From contig CAUVYH020000005.1 in NCBI GenBank assembly GCA_963556065.3, positions 1 to 64,000 of the forward strand: DNA of 64,000 nt. The letters run 5' to 3'. Below, piece by piece: positions 54,113 to 63,167 of the stretch (the first letter of the stretch is position 1; every line of letters starts with the position of its first letter). Origin of the DNA: JBAXTE01 sp963556065 (GTDB lineage Bacteria; Bacteroidota; Bacteroidia; Bacteroidales; WCHB1-69). Made by a program: the position numbers and the translations under genes. The notes beneath the pieces were generated by a model. That model worked only from the letters and a program-made list of their open reading frames with translations, was not told where the DNA came from and ran no database searches.

Positions 54113-55120
54113 TTATTTTTTTACGACCACCTTTGGTACATACTTCCATGTATGAAGAACCGCTTCCACCATACGCAACATGTCTCTTTTGTTGTCACGG
54201 GGCGCATAAACGTAACCATCAAGAACCACAATCTTATTGCGGGCCTTATCTACGAAGGCATAATTTACAAAAGGGCCTCCCATAAAGTCATTTTCAACCA
54301 ACCAAAGCCCTCGGGTTTCGACACAATAATTTCCCATAAATTCGACGACTTTCGATTGCGGTTCATAAACTTTATACGATACGGCCATATACGAACTGTC
54401 TGTTGGTCCGGGAATATGCGCTTTGGTGATGGTGTCGCGAACATAAAGTATATTTTTAGTATCCAGTTGCTTCGTGTCCGTATAATCGTAAAAATAAATC
54501 ATAATGCCATGACTAAAGTCCTTTGCTTCTTTACGAATCCAACAGAAGTTATCAAGCATCGTGCTAATGGAATAGCCTTTGGGAAAAGTCATTGAAAAAT
54601 TATAACGTTCTTCCAATTTTTTCGGAATGGATGGTTCACCGGTACTTTCGGCAATCTTTTGATATCTGCGGTATTCCGATTCAATAAATAGATCGGCAAT
54701 GTTTTCACGTTGCTGCCAGAACTTTTCAATGACCGATTCTCTGGTTGGCCCCGTTAATTTTACTACAACCTGAGGCTCTGCCCATTTATCTTTAGCAAAA
54801 GAGACTTTGGCTTCCCCTAAAGATTTGTCCACAGAAATCATTAATATGCTTCGGTGGGGACGCAAAATCCGGTTAAATTCATCCGAAGGAATTGAAAAAA
54901 CAGAGAATCGGGGCTCTGGCTGAGGCAGTCCATACTGGAATTCCGTAAAATAATTTATGATTGTATCTTTTAAATCGCCACGCCATAAATCGCGATCGGA
55001 AACCACTAAAATCTCTCCGTTTTTTCCTGTTGAAGAGGTCGAAATATTCTTCATTCCGCTTTCGCAAGAACTTACAATAGCCGCAACCAGAATGATGCAT
55101 AATAAATTTATTTTTTTCAT
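54113..55120 (-). CDS. DUF4837 family lipoprotein
   Basis: 335 residues from the ATG at 55118-55120 (MKKINLLCIILVAAIVSSC, lipobox Cys at about residue 19). The longer frame from 55171 adds a charged stretch before the signal and is not preferred. The family pattern GKNGEILVVSDRDLWRGDLKDTI, GPTRESVIEKFWQQRENIADLFI and WVRKEAKDF-like WIRKEAKDFSHGIMIY is present. DUF4837 is conserved in Bacteroidota and has no known function. It converges with the MerR gene. Confidence 0.85.
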   Translation of the reverse strand: MKKINLLCIILVAAIVSSCESGMKNISTSSTGKNGEILVVSDRDLWRGDLKDTIINYFTEFQYGLPQPEPRFSVFSIPSDEFNRILRPHRSILMISVDKSLGEAKVSFAKDKWAEPQVVVKLTGPTRESVIEKFWQQRENIADLFIESEYRRYQKIAESTGEPSIPKKLEERYNFSMTFPKGYSISTMLDNFCWIRKEAKDFSHGIMIYFYDYTDTKQLDTKNILYVRDTITKAHIPGPTDSSYMAVSYKVYEPQSKVVEFMGNYCVETRGLWLVENDFMGGPFVNYAFVDKARNKIVVLDGYVYAPRDNKRDMLRMVEAVLHTWKYVPKVVVKK

Positions 55121-55271
55121 CGATATAAAATTAGTCTTCTTTTCTCTCTTTTTCCTATGTTTTAACGACATTTTGAGTATTGAATTGTGTAAAATTATAA
55201 ATATTCTATTGAAATACTTGATTTTCTGTTTTTTGAATTTATTTTTTTGAAAAATGGAGTTGAAAAATCCT

Positions 55272-55754
55272 CTATTTAAACTGAATGGGAGCCAATCGCT
55301 CTACTTCGTTGATTGTAAAAGAAGATGCGATTCCATTTACATCATATTCAATGGTTATTTTCCCTTCCTGTGGCTTTACAGGAATTACACCGTTACATTC
55401 ATTATTGTTTAAAATCCACACACCGGAATTGTCTCTAACTTCTTTAACATTGATATAAATTTTCAGTGAAGTTTCTTTTGCTATTGTTTGATTAGAGGAA
55501 GAGATTGATTTGTTATTTACTATTAGTGATTCAATAACATAGCATTTATCAAGCACCCAAGTTCTGGCAATTGTGAGATTCTTTATTTTCTTTGATGTAT
55601 GAAGAGTGATTTGATACTCTGCGCCTCTTTGATTCGGATTTGATTGACTGGTCCAGCTTCGAACGGTGGCATGGGTGAGTTTAAAATGTTGGCCAAATAG
55701 CGCCGTGGAACTCACTAATAATAACAAAACAACAAATCGTTTCATAAAATCCAT
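55272..55754 (-). CDS. Secreted protein of unknown function
   Basis: 160 residues with a signal peptide (the ATG at 55743-55745, MKRFVVLLLLVSSTALFGQ, is a likely alternative start, three codons in). The mature part is beta-rich (SWTSQSNPNQRGAEYQITLH, GKITIEYDVNGIASSFTINE) with two Cys. I do not recognise a family. It lies alone between DUF4837 and glnS, which is divergent. Confidence 0.65.
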   Translation of the reverse strand: MDFMKRFVVLLLLVSSTALFGQHFKLTHATVRSWTSQSNPNQRGAEYQITLHTSKKIKNLTIARTWVLDKCYVIESLIVNNKSISSSNQTIAKETSLKIYINVKEVRDNSGVWILNNNECNGVIPVKPQEGKITIEYDVNGIASSFTINEVERLAPIQFK

Positions 55755-55883
55755 CTTTGAAATAATTTAATTATAGCATCTAGAGATTGCATTAAATAGA
55801 AAAACAACTAACTTAATCCTGCTAATAAACCTGTTTTTAAATGCTAAGATATAAAAAAATAGTCGTTTTAGATACAAAATCAT

Positions 55884-55891
55884 TATTTTTG
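55884..55891 (+). promoter_or_regulatory. -7 promoter element of glnS
   Basis: TATTTTTG, 15 bp before the glnS ATG; matches TAnnTTTG. Confidence 0.45.
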
Positions 55892-55906
55892 CAAAAAAAA
55901 TAAAGA

Positions 55907-57589
55907 ATGGAATTAGAAAACAACATGCCTGAACCGGTAAAAAAACCATTGAATTTTATTGAAGAGATTATTGAACTTGACAATACCAACAATACTTATC
56001 AGCAAAGAGTTCATACCCGCTTTCCACCTGAGCCCAATGGATATCTGCATATTGGTCATGCCAAATCAATTTGCCTGAATTTTGGACTGGCAAAAAAATA
56101 TCACGGGAAATGCAACCTTCGTTTCGACGATACCAATCCAATTAAAGAGGATGTGGAGTATGTTGATTCTATTAAAGAAGATGTTCAATGGCTTGGTTTT
56201 AATTGGGATGGAGAGTATTATGCATCCGATTATTTCCAGCAGTTATACGATTGGGCTGTGCAGTTGGTAAAAGAAGGCAAGGCTTATGTTGATGACTCCT
56301 CGCAGGAAGAGATCAGCAAAGGGCGCGGAATTCCCACTCAGCCGGGAACCGAAAGTCCCTATCGCAACCGTTCTGTAGCCGAAAACCTAGAATTGTTCGA
56401 GCGGATGAAAAACGGTGAATTTGAAGATGGCAGCAAAGTGCTTCGTGCAAAAATCGATATGGCATCGCCCAATATGCACATGCGCGATCCGATCATGTAC
56501 CGAATTTTGAAAACCGAACACCATCGTACAGGAAACAAATGGTGTATCTATCCCATGTACGATTATGCACATGGTCAATCCGACTCCATTGAGGGAATTA
56601 CCCATTCCGTCTGCACTCTTGAATTTGAAGTCCACAAACCGCTATACAACTGGTTCTGCAATGCTTTGGCAATACATCATCCCAAACAAATTGAATTTGC
56701 CCGACTGAACCTCAGCTATACGGTGATGAGTAAACGTAAACTCCTTCAATTGGTAAAAGAGAATCTGGTTATGGGCTGGGACGACCCGCGAATGCCCACA
56801 ATTTCCGGTATTCGCCGTCGTGGTTATACGCCCGAAAGTATGCGTAATTTTGCAGAAACTATCGGGGTGGCAAAACGCGATAACACCATTGAACTGTCGT
56901 TGCTCGAATACTGTGTTCGCGAAGACCTCAACAAAAAAGCATTGCGCTCCATGGCTGTGCTCGACCCGATAAAACTAGTCCTGGATAATTATCCCGAAGG
57001 CCAATTCGAAGAACTCGATGCGGTAAACAATCCCGAAGATCCCGAAACCGGCAAGCGCAAAATCTCTTTTGGCCGTGAACTTTGGATTGACCGGGACGAT
57101 TTTATGGAAGAACCATCCAAGAAGTTTTTCCGCTTATCGCCGGGCAACGAGGTTCGTTTGAAATATGCATATATTATTAAATGTAATCGTGTTGAAAAAG
57201 ATAAAAATGGAAATATTGTATCCATCCATTGCGATTATGTCGAAAATACAAGATCCGGACAATCCGATTCAAGCAGAAAGGTGAAAGGAACAATTCATTG
57301 GGTTTCTGTAGCTCATGCACGTAAAGCGGAGATTCGTCTTTTCGATAAACTTTTTCTTTCCTACAATCCAGAAGAGGTAGAAGAAGGGAAAACGTTTCTC
57401 GAAAACCTTAACCCGGACTCGATGAAAGTTATAGAAGGTTATATTGAACCTGAACTACCCAACGAATCGCCGTTGTCAACATATCAATTCGAACGGATCG
57501 GATATTTCTGTATAGACAAGGATTCAACTTCCGAAAAACTGGTTTTCAACCGTACCGTGACGCTTAAAGACGGAGGAGCCAAGAAGTAA
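55907..57589 (+). CDS. glnS: Glutaminyl-tRNA synthetase
   Basis: 560 residues. Class I core with FPPEPNGYLHIGHAKS (HIGH motif), NLRFDDTNP, SIEGITHSVCTLEFE and the KMSKS-type loop VMSKRK; then the two C-terminal beta-barrel domains (LWIDRDDFMEEP, RLSPGNEVRLKYAYII). A discriminating GlnRS and not a GluRS, from the VMSKRK and NPIKEDVEYVDSIKEDV motifs. Full length and intact. The gene is separated from the glutamine synthetase gene by about 290 bp with no visible gene. Confidence 0.96.
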   Translation: MELENNMPEPVKKPLNFIEEIIELDNTNNTYQQRVHTRFPPEPNGYLHIGHAKSICLNFGLAKKYHGKCNLRFDDTNPIKEDVEYVDSIKEDVQWLGFNWDGEYYASDYFQQLYDWAVQLVKEGKAYVDDSSQEEISKGRGIPTQPGTESPYRNRSVAENLELFERMKNGEFEDGSKVLRAKIDMASPNMHMRDPIMYRILKTEHHRTGNKWCIYPMYDYAHGQSDSIEGITHSVCTLEFEVHKPLYNWFCNALAIHHPKQIEFARLNLSYTVMSKRKLLQLVKENLVMGWDDPRMPTISGIRRRGYTPESMRNFAETIGVAKRDNTIELSLLEYCVREDLNKKALRSMAVLDPIKLVLDNYPEGQFEELDAVNNPEDPETGKRKISFGRELWIDRDDFMEEPSKKFFRLSPGNEVRLKYAYIIKCNRVEKDKNGNIVSIHCDYVENTRSGQSDSSRKVKGTIHWVSVAHARKAEIRLFDKLFLSYNPEEVEEGKTFLENLNPDSMKVIEGYIEPELPNESPLSTYQFERIGYFCIDKDSTSEKLVFNRTVTLKDGGAKK

Positions 57590-57878
57590 AAGTCATCAGG
57601 AATTTCTCTGGAGATGAACGATGAGCCGAAGATTAAATAATCTCTTGGCGTTAGCCTCGTAATCCGAACTTTATTATAATTATGGATTATTTGAAAGGCA
57701 AAGTTCTTTCAAATACATAGTAACGATTATATCGTAATTTGAGGTCATGAATAGTGTATAACACTTTGTTCGGATGTTTTTAATGATTTAAGATGCATTT
57801 TTTTTTTTTAGGGTCATATTAATTGAATAATTTTTCTAATTTTACCCAAAAAAGAAAAGAAATTAAAAATAATATAAT

Positions 57879-59381
57879 ATGAAAGATCAAATTGCCTTGA
57901 ATCCTAATCCGTTGGTGCAGTATCTGAAAAAATCTGCAGATGATTTTACCCGAGCAGACATTATTAAATATGTCGAAGATCAAAACATCACCATGATAAA
58001 TTTCAAATATGTTGCCGGCGACGGACGCTTAAAAACATTAAATTTTGTAATCAACAGCCGAGAATACTTAGAAAATATTTTAACTTATGGGGAACGTGTG
58101 GACGGATCGAGTCTTTTTTCATTTATAGAAGCCGGCTCCAGCGATCTTTATGTTATTCCCCGTTATCGCACTGCATTTTTAGATCCGTTTGCTTCATTGC
58201 CAACACTTTCTTTTCTTTGCTCTTACTTCAATAAAGATGGTGAACCTTTGGAAAGTTCTCCTGAATACACGTTGCGCAAAGCACATGAATCGTTTAAGCA
58301 TGTAACGGGAATGGAATTCCATGCGATGGGAGAGTTGGAATTTTATTTAATAGCAGATAAAGATGATCTATATCCAGCAAATGACCAGAAAGCATATCAC
58401 GAATCGGGACCATTTGCTAAATTTGAGCAGTTTAGATGTTCGTGCATGAGCTTAATAGCACAAACAGGAGGACAAATAAAATACGGGCATACAGAAGTTG
58501 GATGCTTTACCTTGGGCGATAAGGTGTATGAACAAAATGAAATCGAATTTCTCCCTGTTCCTGCGGAAGATGCAGCAGATCAGTTAGTTGTTGCAAAATG
58601 GGTGATTCGTTCGTTAGCTTACGAATATGGGATGAATGTGACTTTTGCTCCCAAAATTACAACGGGTAAAGCAGGATCAGGATTACATATCCACATGCGA
58701 ATTATGAAAGATGGAAACAATCAAATGCTAAAAGCGGGAAAGCTTTCTTCAGTAGCTCGCACAGCTATTGCCGGTATGATGGCTTGTGCTCCGTCTATTA
58801 CTGCTTTTGGAAATGTAAACCCCACTTCTTATTTTCGTTTGGTTCCTCATCAAGAAGCGCCAACCAATATTTGTTGGGGCGACCGGAACCGATCCGTTTT
58901 GGTAAGAGTTCCGCTGGGATGGACAGCTAAAAACGACATGTGCAGCCAAGCAAACCCGTTGGAGAAACCGGCCGGTAAATCAACCTCCTTTAAACAAACA
59001 GTGGAATACAGAGGTGCCGATGGCTCTGCCAATGTTTATCAGCTTATTGCGGGATTGGTAGTCTCTTGCCGTCATGGATTTGAAATGGCCGGAGCGTTAG
59101 ATTTAGCAACCAAAACATACGTGGATGTTAACATTTTTAAAGAAGAGCATAAAGACAAAATTAAACATTTATCCCAACTTCCTACATCTTGTTGGGAATC
59201 TGCGGAATGTATCGATAAACAACGTGAAATCTTTATGAAACATGGCGTTTTTAGTCCCGGGATGCTTGATGGAATTATCTCAACATTAAAATCATTCAAT
59301 GATAAAGACATTCGTAAAAAAGTAAATAAAGATGAAAACGAGATGCTGGCATTAGTTGAAAAACATTTTCATTGCGGCTAA
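57879..59381 (+). CDS. Glutamine synthetase
   Basis: 500 residues. N-terminal beta-grasp domain (about 20-110: MINFKYVAGDGRLKTLNFVI) and a catalytic domain with AMGELEFYLI (metal ligand Glu), QNEIEFLPV, GSGLHIHM, NPTSYFRLVPHQEAPTNICWGDRNRS and VEYRGADGSANVYQLIAG. It makes glutamine from glutamate and ammonia. The motifs and size fit a type I-like enzyme common in Bacteroidota, not GlnN (type III, about 730 residues). Lacking a clear NLYDLP adenylation site, it may not be adenylylated. A terminator follows. Confidence 0.9.
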   Translation: MKDQIALNPNPLVQYLKKSADDFTRADIIKYVEDQNITMINFKYVAGDGRLKTLNFVINSREYLENILTYGERVDGSSLFSFIEAGSSDLYVIPRYRTAFLDPFASLPTLSFLCSYFNKDGEPLESSPEYTLRKAHESFKHVTGMEFHAMGELEFYLIADKDDLYPANDQKAYHESGPFAKFEQFRCSCMSLIAQTGGQIKYGHTEVGCFTLGDKVYEQNEIEFLPVPAEDAADQLVVAKWVIRSLAYEYGMNVTFAPKITTGKAGSGLHIHMRIMKDGNNQMLKAGKLSSVARTAIAGMMACAPSITAFGNVNPTSYFRLVPHQEAPTNICWGDRNRSVLVRVPLGWTAKNDMCSQANPLEKPAGKSTSFKQTVEYRGADGSANVYQLIAGLVVSCRHGFEMAGALDLATKTYVDVNIFKEEHKDKIKHLSQLPTSCWESAECIDKQREIFMKHGVFSPGMLDGIISTLKSFNDKDIRKKVNKDENEMLALVEKHFHCG

Positions 59382-59406
59382 TCGATGTTTAGATATTAGT
59401 AAAGAT

Positions 59407-59431
59407 AGGCCTTTCTTCGGAAAAGGCCTTT
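59407..59431 (+). terminator. Intrinsic terminator after glutamine synthetase
   Basis: Stem AGGCCTTT (59407-59414) with AAAGGCCT (59422-59429), 7-base loop, then a run of T. Confidence 0.8.
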
Positions 59432-59603
59432 TTTGTTATTAAAAGAGGGAAAAGTGCATTATTAACAAAAACGATTTTCGCAATTAAGATAATTGTCGTA
59501 ATATTGAACTCAAAATGAAGAGTGCAGTAAAGGAAGCACTTGGAAAGCATCGATTTCATTTTTATGCATTAGGATAATGAAATAATAATCAATACAATAA
59601 ACG

Positions 59604-60794
59604 ATGAAAACAGTTGCAGATGTAAACTTCAAAGGCAAGAAAGTTCTTGTACGAGTGGATTACAATGTACCGCTCAATCACAATCGTCAGATTACCGACG
59701 ATACCCGAATCAAAGAGTCGATTCCTACCATTAAGAAAATTCTCGATGATGGAGGATCCGTTATCCTAATGTCGCATTTAGGCCGTCCAAAAGGAGGGTA
59801 TGAAGATGATTACTCGCTGACGCCAATTGTTCCTTCCTTATCCAATTATTTAGGACGTAAAGTGATTTTTACTCGTGATTTATTTGGAGAAAAGACCAAG
59901 CGTGTTGCTAAGGATCTGCAACCCGGTGATGTCGCACTACTCGAAAACATGCGTTTTTATCCGGAAGAAGAGGCCGGAGATGAGTTTTTTGCCAAAGAAT
60001 TGGCTTCGATCGCCGATGCTTACGTAAATGATGCTTTTGCTACGGCACATAGAGCACATGCATCAACAACAACAGTGGCAAAGTTCTTTCCTAACGACAA
60101 ATATTTCGGATTACTTCTTGCCAGCGAAATCCGCAATTTAGATTACGTTCTCACTGGAGCGCAGCCTCCTTTTACTGCAATTATCGGGGGAGCGAAAGTT
60201 TCCAGTAAATTGCATATTATAAAAAATTTACTCAATAAAGTAGATAACCTCATTATTGGAGGCGGAATGTCGTTTACTTTTATCAAAGCACTGGGTGGAA
60301 AAATTGGAAATTCACTTTATGAAGAAGAGCACCTTAATGATGCTAAATATATTATAAATGAAGCTATGCGCAAGGGTGTAAATATATTGTTTCCAACGGA
60401 TGTAATTGCAGCAGATGGCTTTTCTAATGATGCTAATATGATTGAAATAGATGCTGATAATATAGAAGAGGAATGGATGGGCTTGGATATTGGCAAACGT
60501 ACTCGTAGAAGATTTGCAGAACTAATTAACAAGTCTCAAACCATTCTCTGGAATGGACCTATGGGGGTTTTTGAATTATCTAATTTTAAACAGGGAACCA
60601 AAGCGATGGCCATTGCCGTTTCTAGTGCAACTATAAGCGGGTCTTATTCGTTAGTTGGTGGTGGCGATTCTGTTGCCGCTATTAATCAGTATAATCTGGC
60701 CGACCAGATATCTTATGTCTCCACGGGTGGTGGTGCTATGCTCGAATATCTCGAAGGAAAAACATTACCTGGAATTCAAGCATTGATGGATTAG
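59604..60794 (+). CDS. pgk: Phosphoglycerate kinase
   Basis: 396 residues. Motifs in order: VRVDYNVPLN, LMSHLGRPKG, ENMRFYPEEE, NDAFATAHRAHAST, GGAKVSSKL, NGPMGVFE and GGGDSVAAI. Glycolysis enzyme, 1,3-bisphosphoglycerate plus ADP to 3-phosphoglycerate plus ATP. Complete; monocistronic here, with terminators on both sides. Confidence 0.97.
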   Translation: MKTVADVNFKGKKVLVRVDYNVPLNHNRQITDDTRIKESIPTIKKILDDGGSVILMSHLGRPKGGYEDDYSLTPIVPSLSNYLGRKVIFTRDLFGEKTKRVAKDLQPGDVALLENMRFYPEEEAGDEFFAKELASIADAYVNDAFATAHRAHASTTTVAKFFPNDKYFGLLLASEIRNLDYVLTGAQPPFTAIIGGAKVSSKLHIIKNLLNKVDNLIIGGGMSFTFIKALGGKIGNSLYEEEHLNDAKYIINEAMRKGVNILFPTDVIAADGFSNDANMIEIDADNIEEEWMGLDIGKRTRRRFAELINKSQTILWNGPMGVFELSNFKQGTKAMAIAVSSATISGSYSLVGGGDSVAAINQYNLADQISYVSTGGGAMLEYLEGKTLPGIQALMD

Positions 60795-60853
60795 GAGTTG
60801 CTGAAAAGATAATAACAACCGTTATCCCAATGTAATAATCGATTATAAAAGAG

Positions 60854-60886
60854 TTAAGTGCAAGGTTTTTGAGGCCTTGCACTTAA
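60854..60886. terminator. Hairpin after pgk, probable terminator
   Basis: Perfect 12-bp stem TTAAGTGCAAGG (60854-60865) with CCTTGCACTTAA (60875-60886) around a 9-base loop. A-run follows on the plus strand, with T-run farther on. Confidence 0.65.
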
Positions 60887-60987
60887 AAAATAACTTTTTT
60901 CTAAAAATTCGTACTATTTCTTAGCTTCTCGTCTCGTTCCGAAATAGAAGTTCTCCGACTTCTTTTCCAAAGCATGAGTCATTTGTT

Positions 60988-61980
60988 TTATTTGTAGAAG
61001 TTTTTTACAAATGCCGTGGCATCGGGCTGTTGCAAGATAATTCGTTTCCAGAAGGCGGTAAGAAATCCGGTGCCATAGCCGAAAAGCTGAACAAATGAGG
61101 CAAATATTGATTTAAAGGCCACATATAAGTTTTTGTTTTTAATTAAGCTATCTGCAAAAACGCCTAAAATATACATTGCCAGCGGAACTAAAAACCACAA
61201 ACTACAAAAAACAGATAACACCACAAGCATCAATGTCCCCAGCACAAAGGCTGTAGGTAGAAGATGAACGATTTTGAGGGATTCGGGATATTTTTTATAC
61301 AGATTTATGCGGGCCATACCGGAGTTAAAAACTTGTTTGAAGAATTTCCTTAAATCGGTTCGGCGTTTATGATAAACAAATGCATCTTTAATTAGTGCCG
61401 TTTGAAAGCCGTTTGTAAGTATTCGAATACTCATATCTATATCTTCTCCAAAACGCATTGTGGAAAAACCTCCGGTGGTGTTAAATACTTCACGGGAGAA
61501 TCCCATGTTAAAGCTACGTGGAAAGAATTTGTCCATTTTTTCATTTCCTCCTCTAATTCCTCCGGTTGTAAAAAAGCTGGTCATGGAATAATTGATTGCT
61601 TTTTGAGTTATGGTGAAAGAATCATGTGCTTTGTCTGGACCACCAAAAGCATCCACCTTCTTTCGGGAAAGAAAGCTATTTACGCATCGAAAATAATCCG
61701 GAGGAATGATACAATCGGAATCGAAAAACACGATATAGTCTCCTGCAGATCGCTCTGCTCCATAATTTCTGGTAGTTCCAGGTCCCGTATTTTCTTTAGA
61801 GAAATAAGATATGGAAAGACGCAAACTGTATTTTTCAACAATTGCTTTGCATGGATATTTGGAACCGTCCTCCACAATCACCACTTCAAAATTGTCGGCA
61901 GTTTGATTGCAGAGGCTTCGAAGCAGTTCGTCCACTTCATCCGGCCGGTTATATACGGGAACTACAACAGAAAATAACAT
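60988..61980 (-). CDS. Glycosyltransferase family 2
   Basis: 330 residues from the ATG at 61978-61980. GT-A domain with FSVVVPVYNRPDEVDELL, VEDGS, TGPGTTRNYGAE and the metal-binding FFDSDC; a later RFGEDIDMSIRI (acceptor or catalytic Glu-Asp region) and two C-terminal helices (about 240-285), so membrane attached. It lies 41 bp after the AglD/MprF-like gene on the same strand. Target glycan or lipid is unknown. Confidence 0.9.
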   Translation of the reverse strand: MLFSVVVPVYNRPDEVDELLRSLCNQTADNFEVVIVEDGSKYPCKAIVEKYSLRLSISYFSKENTGPGTTRNYGAERSAGDYIVFFDSDCIIPPDYFRCVNSFLSRKKVDAFGGPDKAHDSFTITQKAINYSMTSFFTTGGIRGGNEKMDKFFPRSFNMGFSREVFNTTGGFSTMRFGEDIDMSIRILTNGFQTALIKDAFVYHKRRTDLRKFFKQVFNSGMARINLYKKYPESLKIVHLLPTAFVLGTLMLVVLSVFCSLWFLVPLAMYILGVFADSLIKNKNLYVAFKSIFASFVQLFGYGTGFLTAFWKRIILQQPDATAFVKNFYK

Positions 61981-62020
61981 AATCAATAGATTTTAATGCA
62001 AAGATACAATATTAATTATT

Positions 62021-63079
62021 TTATTTTTTTCTGTGTTTTATAATCCGCTTCACCCAAATGGGAAAAATTATAAAACCGGCAAATAGATATGGATAATAAG
62101 TAATCAATCGCCAGATAAATGATAAAGTGGGAGCCAGTCCCTCTGGAATGTAATCGGAAAGGAATACGGGAAAGAAAAATTCTGCGATGCCGCTACCTCC
62201 CGGAGTTGGGCTTATAAGTAAAATAACCCACATAATTAATTGACGACCAAATATTTCAGCTTGTTGTGAAAGAGAAACTGCCGAAAAAGCACCAATTAAC
62301 GCATTTACGACTAAAAATCGGGAAACCCAGGAGAGTACGGTTACTCCAAACGATGAGATCCAGAACTTAAACGGTTTGTTTTTAAATTCTTTAGAAGTGG
62401 CTACAATTTCATCACCAAAATATTCCGACTTTGCCTGCCATTTTTTAAGAAGCCGATGTTTAAATAATCCGGTAATGATTGTTTTAAATTTGTGAGGGCT
62501 GACAAATATTCCGATAGACAAAAGCAAAATAAGCAGGACAATAAAAAGATAGCCGATCCAGAACACTTCCTGCGTATGAAAATCTCCACCAAAGAGATGA
62601 AACTTTGCAGCCGGAAAGATTTGCTGAACACCTGAAAGTAATACTGCAATCGGAACAGCTATAATATAGAACAGCTCATCCATAATGGCGGTTATCATCA
62701 CAATGGCAGTAGATTTGCCTAAGCTAATCTTATCCTGATGAATAATAAACATCGCAACAGCAGATCCGCCAACCACAGAGGGGGTAATTGCGGACGTAAA
62801 TTCCCATAACATGATTATTTGAAAACCATGAAGCCAGTTTAGCTTATAATCGGTCAATATTCGTAATCGAAGGATGTAAAAAAAGTCGCGCAATAAAAGA
62901 AAAAAGATGGAAAAAAATAGATATTCGAAAAATTGAAAATTGACGTTGATTTGAGAAAAGGCTTGAGGATTAAAGTCACGAAATAAAAGATAAAAAGCTA
63001 CCGAAATACCGAGAATAATAGGAATAATTACTCTTTTAGCTTTAAAATATTTTGAAATCGAATGAATATCAATAGCCAT
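62021..63079 (-). CDS. Lysylphosphatidylglycerol synthase transmembrane domain (AglD/UPF0104) family protein
   Basis: 352 residues from the ATG at 63077-63079 (MAIDIHSISKYFKAKRVIIP), the first that does not overlap recJ; a longer open frame to 63376 runs into the recJ gene. About eight transmembrane helices with SAITPSVVGGSAVAMFII and SPTPGGSGIAEFFFPVF, the family pattern. No synthase domain is attached, so a flippase-like role for a lipid-linked intermediate is possible. Followed by a GT2 gene on the same strand, which fits glycolipid assembly. Confidence 0.88.
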   Translation of the reverse strand: MAIDIHSISKYFKAKRVIIPIILGISVAFYLLFRDFNPQAFSQINVNFQFFEYLFFSIFFLLLRDFFYILRLRILTDYKLNWLHGFQIIMLWEFTSAITPSVVGGSAVAMFIIHQDKISLGKSTAIVMITAIMDELFYIIAVPIAVLLSGVQQIFPAAKFHLFGGDFHTQEVFWIGYLFIVLLILLLSIGIFVSPHKFKTIITGLFKHRLLKKWQAKSEYFGDEIVATSKEFKNKPFKFWISSFGVTVLSWVSRFLVVNALIGAFSAVSLSQQAEIFGRQLIMWVILLISPTPGGSGIAEFFFPVFLSDYIPEGLAPTLSFIWRLITYYPYLFAGFIIFPIWVKRIIKHRKK

Positions 63080-63167
63080 TTTTTTAGGTAAAGATACTAT
63101 TGTTTTACATAAAAAAACACTATTGACTGCTAAAATGTTAGGTAAATAGATTATCTGAACTAATGAT

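Noticed and set aside
61402..61977. 191-codon open frame opposite the glycosyltransferase gene
   Set aside because: Antisense shadow of a well-supported GT2 gene; no recognisable domain.
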